A stretch of DNA of 7,150 nt from contig URWP01000146.1 of NCBI GenBank assembly GCA_900551645.1, forward strand, positions 1 to 7,150, read 5' to 3'. The stretch's first letter is position 1. Every line of letters begins with the position of its first letter. This stretch comes from an uncultured Bacteroides sp. (GTDB lineage: Bacteria > Bacteroidota > Bacteroidia > Bacteroidales > Bacteroidaceae). A program made the translations under genes and the position numbers. A model generated the notes under the pieces. The model was not told where the DNA came from, ran no database searches, and saw nothing but the letters and a program-made list of their open reading frames with translations. Below are positions 1-5,949 of the stretch, piece after piece.

Positions 1-661
1 CATAGTTACTTTTCGGACCTCTGGGATGAAGCTTTTCGTAATTCTCCTTATGGTAGGTTTCCTGAAATAAGATATAAGTACCGATACCTGCTTCATGCAG
101 ACGTCGGTAATTTTCTACGGTTGTGGCCGCAATATTGACATTCACCCGACGGATGGCACCGTTTTTATGTTTGATGCTATAGATAGTCTGTATGGACTCC
201 AAGATGTATTCGATAGGATTCTGTATCGGGTCCTCACCGGCTTCCAGAGCCAGTCGTTTATGTCCCATATCCTGTAAGGCAATCACTTCCTGACGGATTT
301 CTTCCTGCGACAGTTTTTTACGTGCAATGGTTTTGTTTTTTGCATGATACGGACAATATACACAACCGTTGACACAATAATTAGACAGATAGAGTGGGGC
401 GAACATGACAATGCGATTTCCGTAGAATTTCTGTTTGATTTCCCGGGCAAGGCCAAAAATCTCTTCCAGAAGTTCCGGATCGTCACATTCCAGGAGCACA
501 GCTGCTTCACGGTGGTTCAATCCTTTGCAGGTACGTGCCTTTTCTATCAGCGAACGGATAAGTTCCCGGTTGTTCTTATTTGATGCTGCATATTCCAGCG
601 TTTCTGTAATTTCTTCGTGGCTGATGAATTCTTCAGCTAGGGTGGAGTCTACCTTGTACAT
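1..661 (-). CDS. hydG: [FeFe] hydrogenase maturase HydG, radical SAM tyrosine lyase (N-terminal part, cut by window edge)
   Basis: Only the first 220 residues are present; the family is usually about 470 residues, so roughly half is missing off the left edge. HydG is a cytoplasmic radical SAM enzyme that splits tyrosine into p-cresol and dehydroglycine, and converts the latter into the CO and cyanide ligands of the H-cluster. The radical SAM motif CX3CX2C is visible at C96, C100 and C103 in the HydG-typical context YLSNYCVNGCVYCPYHAKN, followed by the LEAGEDP segment near residues 139-145. The C-terminal domain that binds the second, auxiliary cluster is outside the window. The ATG at 661 is chosen because the MYKVDS start fits the family and no nearby alternative is better. 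It starts 29 bp after hydE, so it is almost certainly co-transcribed with hydE and the hydrogenase. ThiH is the closest alternative, but the motif context and the neighbours favour HydG. Confidence 0.95.
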   Translation of the reverse strand, partial: MYKVDSTLAEEFISHEEITETLEYAASNKNNRELIRSLIEKARTCKGLNHREAAVLLECDDPELLEEIFGLAREIKQKFYGNRIVMFAPLYLSNYCVNGCVYCPYHAKNKTIARKKLSQEEIRQEVIALQDMGHKRLALEAGEDPIQNPIEYILESIQTIYSIKHKNGAIRRVNVNIAATTVENYRRLHEAGIGTYILFQETYHKENYEKLHPRGPKSNY

Positions 662-690
662 AATACGATATACTGAATATAAGTTTGTTT

Positions 691-1746
691 TTATATTGAA
701 TCCAGATTGTTCCCCGGATAATCACCTCTATTTTTGTTTATTTCATAGCCTATGGTCTTCATTCGTGCTTCCAGTAGTTTGAGTCCTTCGGCCGCTTCTG
801 CGCCCATAGAGGCTTTGTTGTCATATAAAGCATATTTATGCCTTTGTTGGGAAGGTGACAGGTTGGGCATGACAACGTTAGCTCCCGACAGAATTCCTTG
901 TTCACGGCCGTCTGGGACCAATGTAGCAAGTGCCGTAGTCGAGGGAATCAAGGCTTGCGGATGCATCAACCGGAAAATAGCCAACAGAAGCAGGGTCTGT
1001 TTCAGGTTACCTGCCGGATGGTTGGCAAAAGGAGTGTCGTGATGAGGAAGGAAGGGACCTATCCCAATCATTTGAGGACGGAAACGACCGATAAACAGAA
1101 TATCTTCTATCAAATGGTCTATGGTTTGTCCGGGTGACCCTACCATGATGCCTGTACCTGTCTGGAACCCGATACGTTTCAGGTCGTTCAGGCAACGGAG
1201 CCGATTGGACAGGGACATCTTTTCCGGATGTAACATTCGATAATGCTGTTCGTTATGAGTTTCATGACGAAGCAGATACCGGTTAGCTCCAGCCTCGTAA
1301 AAGCGCTGATAGGTAGCTGTGTCTTTCTCTCCGAGAGAGAGAGTGATGGCGACATCCGGATAGTTCTTCCGGATAGTGGTGATGATATCAATCATCTGTT
1401 CGTCGTACGAACGGCTATCTTCTCCTCCTTGCATGACAAAAGTACGGAACCCCAAGGTATAACCTTCTTTACAGCAAGCCAGAATCTCTTCTTTATCAAG
1501 CCGGTAACGCTCAATAGCCCGGTTGCTGCAACGAATGCCGCAATAATAGCAGTCATTGTGGCAACAGTTACCGATTTCTATCAGTCCCCGGATATAAACT
1601 CTGTTTCCGAAATATGTCTGTGATACTTTGCATGCTTTCTGTCGGATAATTGACAGATGTTCTTCATCACAGCGGGTAAGAAGTGTACGCAATTTATCGG
1701 GAGGCAATGTCTGCTCCCGATAAAGGCGTTCTATCAGATCTCTCAT
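691..1746 (-). CDS. hydE: [FeFe] hydrogenase maturase HydE, radical SAM protein
   Basis: A 351-residue protein of normal length for HydE, the radical SAM maturase that acts on a HydG-derived iron-cysteine-CO-cyanide species during assembly of the di-iron subsite of the H-cluster. The catalytic CX3CX2C motif is C62, C66 and C69 (GNCCHNDCYYCGIR), and the MQGGED segment at residues 105-110 matches the SAM-binding strand of the family. The central GTGIMVGSPGQT and GPFLPHHDTPF segments are also HydE/BioB-like. The C-terminal region where some homologues bind an accessory iron-sulfur cluster (around LYDNKASMGAEAAEG) has no cysteines, so only the SAM cluster is predicted. The gene starts 11 bp after the hydrogenase stop and is followed by hydG after 29 bp, which supports a single operon. 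BioB or PylB are less likely given the sequence context and the neighbours. Confidence 0.95.
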   Translation of the reverse strand: MRDLIERLYREQTLPPDKLRTLLTRCDEEHLSIIRQKACKVSQTYFGNRVYIRGLIEIGNCCHNDCYYCGIRCSNRAIERYRLDKEEILACCKEGYTLGFRTFVMQGGEDSRSYDEQMIDIITTIRKNYPDVAITLSLGEKDTATYQRFYEAGANRYLLRHETHNEQHYRMLHPEKMSLSNRLRCLNDLKRIGFQTGTGIMVGSPGQTIDHLIEDILFIGRFRPQMIGIGPFLPHHDTPFANHPAGNLKQTLLLLAIFRLMHPQALIPSTTALATLVPDGREQGILSGANVVMPNLSPSQQRHKYALYDNKASMGAEAAEGLKLLEARMKTIGYEINKNRGDYPGNNLDSI

Positions 1747-1757
1747 GAGAGAAGTAT

Positions 1758-3245
1758 TTATTCTTCTTTGTACATTTCGTCACTGTTTTCGTACTTCAAG
1801 GTACGTTTCAACAGGTCTTGATTCAATTGGCGTTTTCCATTCAGTGGGTCATTGTAAGCACTTGGTCCAGTTACACAACCTCCTTCGCACGCCATCATTT
1901 CAATGAATTGTGCGTCAACTTTTCCTGTCTTGGCATATGCGCGGAGTACACCAATGTTCTTTTTATTGAAATCAGAGAACTGTAGCATCTTGATGCCTTC
2001 GGCTTTCGGACCCAGATATGCCTTGACTGCACCTGCCACACCGCCAGCCTGTGCAAATCCATGTGCTTCGCAAACAGATTCGTAACTTACCTTATACGGA
2101 TTTGTCTGTTCAAGTTCGATACCTAAACCCTGGAATATCGGATGAAGTTCTTCGAAAGTCATAACATAATCTACACATTCGTCACGGTCAGCTTCCTTAC
2201 GTTTGGCAATACACGGACCGATGAATACCACTTTCGCATTCGGATATTTCTCTTTGGCGATACGGGCTGTATAGTACATGGGTGATCCGGTAGACGAAAC
2301 GTATTTCTTCATATCCGGAATGTGTTTGTTCACCAGCTCAATATATGACGGGCAGCATGAGGTCGTCATGAATTTCTGTCCTTCTGCCAGTTTTTCCAAT
2401 AGTTCTTTTCCCTCATGGCTGGTAGTCTGCATTGCACCTTCTGCTACTTCAATTACATCTTTGAAGCCGACCTGTTTTAATGCGCCGTAAACTTGGTCGA
2501 TGGTAGCTTTGAACTGTCCGAGAATGGATGGAGCCGGAATGGCTATTACTTCTTCTCCGCGGCGGATAGCCTCCAGCACATCGAATACCTGAGAAATCTC
2601 GAAAATGGCACCGAATGGACATGCGTTCAGACATTTACCACAGTAGATACATTTGCTTTCATCGATGTGTTCTACGTTATGTTCGGTCTTGCTGATAGCT
2701 TTTACCGGACAGGCTTCTTCACATGGAACGGGAATGTATACGATGGCGTGATACGGACAACTTTTATGGCAGAGGCCACAACTGATACAAGTATCATGGT
2801 CTATGTGTGCCTGGCCGGTTTTTTTATCGAAATGCACAGCTCCTTTCGGGCAATTCATGTAGCAACTTCTGGCTACACATCCCCGGCACAAATTACTTAC
2901 TTCATAATTTACCTGTACGCAAGAAGAACATGCCTCATCGATGACACACAGAATGTTTTGTTTGATTTTTCCGCGACGTTCCAATGCCTGGCGGGCATAT
3001 TCTGATAGAGGTGTCAGTTCGTCTGTTTCGTCGTCCATATCCCATCCTAACAGAGGGAGTAATTTGTATTTGGTTACTGCACGTTCCTTGTGGATGCAGC
3101 AACGTCCTACCGGTTGCGAACGGCGAGGGCTGAATTCCAATGGAATGCGGTCAATTTTTTCAATTAATTGGTTTTCTTTCCAGAGAGCTACGAGATTTGC
3201 TAGCAGCTTGTGCCGGACAATCATTACGTTGTTAGTAAAAGCCAT
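1758..3245 (-). CDS. Monomeric, cysteine-rich [FeFe] hydrogenase catalytic subunit (group B-like)
   Basis: This 495-residue protein has the three H-cluster signatures: L1 TTSCCPSY (C297, C298), L2 GPCIAKRKEA (C345) and L3 MMACEGGCVTGP (C453, C457). C298, C345, C453 and C457 are the predicted H-cluster ligands. C297, E278, E281 and S317 align with the proton-transfer residues of clostridial CpI, so catalysis is expected. The N-terminal half carries many iron-sulfur cysteines: C100/C106/C109, C120/C123/C128/C132, C153/C156/C159/C163, C175/C179 and C199/C202/C205/C209, enough for three or four [4Fe-4S] clusters. No signal peptide is seen, so it is probably cytoplasmic, exchanging electrons with ferredoxin to make or consume H2. 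No NADH-binding partner subunits flank it, and the maturases follow directly. The group B assignment rests on recalled signatures and architecture rather than a tree. The start at 3245 fits the leader and promoter upstream. Confidence 0.93.
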   Translation of the reverse strand: MAFTNNVMIVRHKLLANLVALWKENQLIEKIDRIPLEFSPRRSQPVGRCCIHKERAVTKYKLLPLLGWDMDDETDELTPLSEYARQALERRGKIKQNILCVIDEACSSCVQVNYEVSNLCRGCVARSCYMNCPKGAVHFDKKTGQAHIDHDTCISCGLCHKSCPYHAIVYIPVPCEEACPVKAISKTEHNVEHIDESKCIYCGKCLNACPFGAIFEISQVFDVLEAIRRGEEVIAIPAPSILGQFKATIDQVYGALKQVGFKDVIEVAEGAMQTTSHEGKELLEKLAEGQKFMTTSCCPSYIELVNKHIPDMKKYVSSTGSPMYYTARIAKEKYPNAKVVFIGPCIAKRKEADRDECVDYVMTFEELHPIFQGLGIELEQTNPYKVSYESVCEAHGFAQAGGVAGAVKAYLGPKAEGIKMLQFSDFNKKNIGVLRAYAKTGKVDAQFIEMMACEGGCVTGPSAYNDPLNGKRQLNQDLLKRTLKYENSDEMYKEE

Positions 3246-3283
3246 ACTTGATCTGGTTTAAAGTTAGTTATCCTAGTTGTTTG

Positions 3284-3313
3284 TCTGCATGTCCCTTTGG
3301 CACATAATGCAGA
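3284..3313 (-). promoter_or_regulatory. Hairpin in the 5' leader of the hydrogenase operon
   Basis: The leader RNA can form a 7-bp perfect outer stem (TCTGCAT with ATGCAGA), a 3-nt bulge, then an inner GUGCC/GGGAC stem with one G-G mismatch and an AAA loop. It lies within the roughly 80-nt leader predicted from the promoter and ends 38 nt before the start codon. No T-run follows, so it is not an intrinsic terminator. It may influence mRNA stability or translation; no known riboswitch class is recognised. Confidence 0.45.
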
Positions 3314-3331
3314 ACACACTTAAATTAGTTA

Positions 3332-3363
3332 CAAAATTAAAATAAAATATGGAAAAATCCAAA
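3332..3363 (-). promoter_or_regulatory. Sigma-ABfr promoter of the hydrogenase operon
   Basis: On the minus strand a -33 TTTG (3360-3363) and a -7 TAATTTTG (3332-3339) are separated by exactly 20 bp, an excellent match to the Bacteroidetes consensus TTTG / TAnnTTTG. It lies downstream of the cobU terminator and upstream of the hydrogenase start, which predicts a leader of about 80 nt. Confidence 0.75.
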
Positions 3364-3436
3364 TGAAGAACCTGTTGGCATTCGAACAATTTGTCCTTCA
3401 TGAGCAGGTTTTTTAGGTAGCCGGAACAGAGTGGGG

Positions 3437-3469
3437 AAAAAAGAAGGAGTACCGATAAAAGTACTCCTT
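3437..3469 (-). terminator. Intrinsic terminator after cobU
   Basis: A perfect 9-bp stem (AAGGAGTAC with GTACTCCTT, 3444-3452 and 3461-3469) with an 8-nt loop is followed on the minus strand by CTTTTTT. It begins about 11 bp past the cobU stop codon and separates the cobU operon from the hydrogenase promoter. Confidence 0.85.
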
Positions 3470-3480
3470 GGCTTTTGGTA

Positions 3481-3990
3481 TCATTTAATCCTGACAGGAA
3501 TACCCGAAACCATCCAATAGACTTCTTCTGCTTTTGAAGCAATATATTGGTTAATCCATCCCAATAAGTCTGTAAATTTCCGTTGGATTCCGTTCTCGGA
3601 CACTCCACCTGCGCCGATTTCGTTAGTAACGAAGATGAAGGTAGCTTCCTGCGCCGTAAATGCGTTGAATTCATTTTTAAGTGCTTGTAGGCTCCGCTCT
3701 ACGTCCGATTGGTAATCAAAAAAGAAATTGGTAGCCCATAAGGTTACACAATCTATCAGGATAACCCGTCCTGGCAATTGGAGCTGACTTAACTTTCGTT
3801 CCTCTTCCAGATTAGTCCATTCAGGACCTCGTCTTTTCTGATGGATACGTACACGTTCACGGAATTCGTCATCCCAGATATGAGCTGTAGCCAGATAGAC
3901 CGGTCGGGGAGAAAGTGTCAATGCCATTTGTTCGGCATAAGTACTTTTACCGGATCGTTGTCCGCCTGTAATCAGAATGATTCTGCCCAT
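3481..3990 (-). CDS. cobU: Adenosylcobinamide kinase / adenosylcobinamide-phosphate guanylyltransferase
   Basis: This 169-residue cytoplasmic enzyme phosphorylates adenosylcobinamide and then transfers GMP to give adenosylcobinamide-GDP, an early step of nucleotide-loop assembly in B12 synthesis and cobinamide salvage. The P-loop GGQRSGKS is at residues 9-16. H50 in RVRIHQKRRGPEW corresponds to the histidine that carries GMP in the family. ILIDCVTLW (77-85), NEIGAGGVSEN (123-133) and the terminal SGIPVRIK are all characteristic. The length is slightly below the usual 170-185 but the protein looks complete. Its ATG overlaps the stop of the FHA gene by one base (TAATG), suggesting translational coupling, and a strong terminator follows. 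Other nucleotide-loop genes (cobT, cobS, cobC) are not adjacent, which is unusual for this family. Confidence 0.95.
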   Translation of the reverse strand: MGRIILITGGQRSGKSTYAEQMALTLSPRPVYLATAHIWDDEFRERVRIHQKRRGPEWTNLEEERKLSQLQLPGRVILIDCVTLWATNFFFDYQSDVERSLQALKNEFNAFTAQEATFIFVTNEIGAGGVSENGIQRKFTDLLGWINQYIASKAEEVYWMVSGIPVRIK

Positions 3991-4526
3991 TATTCTTCCG
4001 GAGTTTCTGCAGTGCGTAAAATCAGGGTTGTTGCCCCTAATGTAAAGATATCTCCTTCCTCCAACCGTACCTGATCTTTCGGTCCCAGAATCTCATTCAT
4101 CAGAAAAGTGCCGGTAATGCTGTCATTGTCGCGGAGTGTATAGATAATCTTACCCTGTTTGTTGCGCTTTACATTCAGGATGCAATGACGACGGTCCATA
4201 CTCGGGTCGTTCGTTTCAATAGCGATGTCTACTTCGGTCCCTTTACTGCGCCGTCCAATCAGATTGTCTCCTTCGTGTAAGGGGAATACTTGTTTGAAAC
4301 CGAATACATTTTCTATGACTACGATATTTCCGAACTTCTGTGTGCCTTCTGTCTCGTCGACTATTTCAGACTTTTGGTTGGCTGCGTTCAGTTTTGATTT
4401 CCCGATGCGGATACCGAATTGCTTGTGGCAATTATCACAAAGGAAGACCAATGACTGGCCTTCCTCGTATCTCGTCTCGTCAAACTGGATATAGTTGTCA
4501 CACTTGGGGCATCTAACTCGTTTCAT
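3990..4526 (-). CDS. Zinc-ribbon and FHA domain protein
   Basis: A 178-residue soluble protein with no signal peptide or membrane segment. The N-terminus has two CXXC pairs, C6/C9 (CPKC) and C30/C33 (CDNC), typical of a small zinc ribbon of the MJ0042/zinc-ribbon_5 kind. A linker of about 30 residues leads to an FHA domain at about residues 66-172, recognised from LIGRR (G91, R92), DRRHC (H114) and SITGTF (G139, T140). FHA domains usually bind phosphothreonine on partner proteins. Here the contact serine before the RRH is D111 and the asparagine of the usual NGT is T138, so classical binding is uncertain. It starts 21 bp after the SPOR gene and overlaps cobU by one base, so it belongs to that operon. 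Its partner is unknown and no Ser/Thr kinase lies in the window. Confidence 0.88.
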   Translation of the reverse strand: MKRVRCPKCDNYIQFDETRYEEGQSLVFLCDNCHKQFGIRIGKSKLNAANQKSEIVDETEGTQKFGNIVVIENVFGFKQVFPLHEGDNLIGRRSKGTEVDIAIETNDPSMDRRHCILNVKRNKQGKIIYTLRDNDSITGTFLMNEILGPKDQVRLEEGDIFTLGATTLILRTAETPEE

Positions 4527-4547
4527 GATTTACTTGTAGGGTCTGTC

Positions 4548-5732
4548 TTATTTGGTTGTAAAGACCCATGCATCTTTAAATTGGTTGTTTGCTTTAAATT
4601 GATTGATTTGTTTATAGGCATCTGCAGCATCAGAGAATTGTGAAATGGCAACCCGGTATCGTTTGCCGCTAGCTATTACCTGTGCATTTTTATAGCCTTG
4701 TTTCCGATATACTTCGGCTTGAACTTCAGCATCTGTGACTTCTGGAAAACTGGCCACGATGATGTATGATTTTTTCCCTGAAACCGACTTCTTTGATGTA
4801 GTGTTTTCAGCTTTCTTTTCAGGAGTTTTTACCGGGACATTGCCTTTTGAGGTCTCGTTCCCCGATGCCTGTGCCTGTTGCTTTGGAGCTTTTTCCGTTT
4901 GGGGGGCTGCAGCTATCTTTTCTGTTTTGACAGTGACGGGCTTTAATGTGTTTACGTTGTTTTTCGGGCGGCTTTGCCGACGGGCTTTCTTCAGCGAATC
5001 TTCTGTCGCGTTTGCATAGTCTGCCTGTACGTAATTGGCCAGTGTCGTTACGATAGATTCACCGCGGATGGCGTCAAACATGCTTGTAGAACCCAATGAA
5101 GCATAGTTCGCTTCGTCTACATAGGTGTTCTCTACGGGGGTGGAGAGGATGAAGAACAATAGAATTGCTGCGGCTACCGATACCGCATGCTGTATCCATT
5201 CGGATGACAGAATCCGCTTCCATGTGGTCTGTTTCCATGGAGTCAATGCCTTTTTCTTCTGCCGGTGGATTTCCATGTGTGGCAATGCTTTCGGAGCAGT
5301 TGCTTCTTGTTGTGCAAGCTTGGGAAGAATGACTTTCCCCAGGCCATATAAAGAAGGTGTAAAAAAAGCATCCTGGCGTGGCTCAAATTCGTATACTCCC
5401 TGAACATTGTAATACAGAGTGCCGATATTTCCTAATTCTACTTGCCCTTGTTGATAGATGTCTTCTTTCAGTTGCGATACAATTCTTTCTATTTTACGGG
5501 TAGCATCCGGAAAATCGGTATTATAGGCTTGCATATATGATTGTACCAACAGTCCGTCATTCATTACCAGTTGCGGATTGAAGCCAATGGTACGTAAGGG
5601 AGGACAGAACTCATTCGTTTCATTGCAGAATTGAGCCGGACGATTGTGAGCGATAAATCCTCCTAATCCTGGAACAATGACACAATCGTTCTCAAGCAAT
5701 AATATTTCTATGTGTTTAATTAATTCAATCAT
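4548..5732 (-). CDS. HU-CCDC81 domain, transmembrane, SPOR domain protein
   Basis: A 394-residue protein in three parts. Residues 1 to about 135, beginning MIELIKHIEILLLENDCVIV, match the HU-CCDC81 pair of domains that are distant relatives of the DNA-binding protein HU. A single transmembrane helix follows at about 182-199 (VSVAAAILLFFILSTPV). Residues 200-320 form a charged, Lys/Gln/Ala/Thr-rich linker, and residues 321-392 are a SPOR domain (SYIIVASFPEVTDAEVQAE to AWVFTTK), a fold that binds glycan strands stripped of stem peptides at the division septum. The expected topology is N-terminus in the cytoplasm and SPOR in the periplasm. The architecture suggests a link between the nucleoid and septal peptidoglycan, which is an inference from domains. 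The first ATG is kept because the family starts exactly there. It is the first gene of the operon with the FHA gene and cobU. Confidence 0.9.
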   Translation of the reverse strand: MIELIKHIEILLLENDCVIVPGLGGFIAHNRPAQFCNETNEFCPPLRTIGFNPQLVMNDGLLVQSYMQAYNTDFPDATRKIERIVSQLKEDIYQQGQVELGNIGTLYYNVQGVYEFEPRQDAFFTPSLYGLGKVILPKLAQQEATAPKALPHMEIHRQKKKALTPWKQTTWKRILSSEWIQHAVSVAAAILLFFILSTPVENTYVDEANYASLGSTSMFDAIRGESIVTTLANYVQADYANATEDSLKKARRQSRPKNNVNTLKPVTVKTEKIAAAPQTEKAPKQQAQASGNETSKGNVPVKTPEKKAENTTSKKSVSGKKSYIIVASFPEVTDAEVQAEVYRKQGYKNAQVIASGKRYRVAISQFSDAADAYKQINQFKANNQFKDAWVFTTK

Positions 5733-5736
5733 ATCG

Positions 5737-5767
5737 CAAATTTAGTGTTTTTATCCATTCGGACATA
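5737..5767 (-). promoter_or_regulatory. Candidate promoter for the SPOR-FHA-cobU operon
   Basis: A -7 box TAAATTTG (5737-5744) fits TAnnTTTG, and TATG (5764-5767) sits 19 bp upstream as a three-of-four match to the -33 TTTG. The -7 box ends only 4 bp before the start codon, so transcripts from it would be leaderless or nearly so. The match is weaker than the other two promoters in the window. Confidence 0.45.
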
Positions 5768-5777
5768 TTTTTCATGC

Positions 5778-5788
5778 CTAAAATTTAG
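5778..5788. repeat. 11-bp palindrome in the divergent intergenic region
   Basis: CTAAAATTTAG has 5-bp arms around a central A and lies just upstream of the candidate SPOR-operon promoter. It could be an operator, but short AT-rich palindromes are common by chance in sequence of this composition. Confidence 0.2.
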
Positions 5789-5887
5789 AAGCGGAAACAA
5801 AATTCGGCTTATTTTTCAGCAGAACGCGTATTTTTAGAAAAAACTGGTTGTACCTTGTATTCTGAAGGCTGAAAAGATTGTTTTGAT

Positions 5888-5918
5888 TTTGCGCTTCTGT
5901 CAGTTTACACTATCTTTG
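5888..5918 (+). promoter_or_regulatory. Sigma-ABfr promoter of the lipoprotein gene
   Basis: A perfect -33 TTTG (5888-5891) is separated by 19 bp from a perfect -7 TATCTTTG (5911-5918), matching the Bacteroidetes consensus. The start codon lies 31 bp past the -7 box, giving a short leader of about 25 nt. Confidence 0.8.
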
Positions 5919-5949
5919 CAGGACCAAAGAATTTGAAAGAATAAGACAA

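Noticed and set aside
2493..3005. Plus-strand 170-residue open frame antisense to the hydrogenase
   Set aside because: It lies wholly opposite conserved iron-sulfur motifs of the real gene, has no promoter, and its sequence resembles no family.
3261..3332. Three AACTA copies in the hydrogenase leader as a direct repeat
   Set aside because: The copies are short, unevenly spaced and flanked by different bases, so chance is the simplest explanation.
3369..3414. Inverted repeat followed by TTTT on the plus strand as a terminator
   Set aside because: The stem is only 6 bp with a 30-nt loop, and no plus-strand gene precedes it.
3273..3674. Minus-strand 133-residue open frame running through the cobU terminator and into the hydrogenase leader
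   Set aside because: It overlaps cobU in another frame, crosses a strong terminator and a promoter, and its translation has no recognisable domain.
5813..5875. TTTTCAGC / GCTGAAAA inverted repeat in the divergent intergenic region
   Set aside because: Eight-base arms 47 bp apart in AT-rich sequence are weak evidence for a structure or operator.
5733..5949. B12 riboswitch controlling cobU from the start of its operon
   Set aside because: No B12-box-like sequence is visible on the minus strand, and the candidate promoter leaves no room for a leader.
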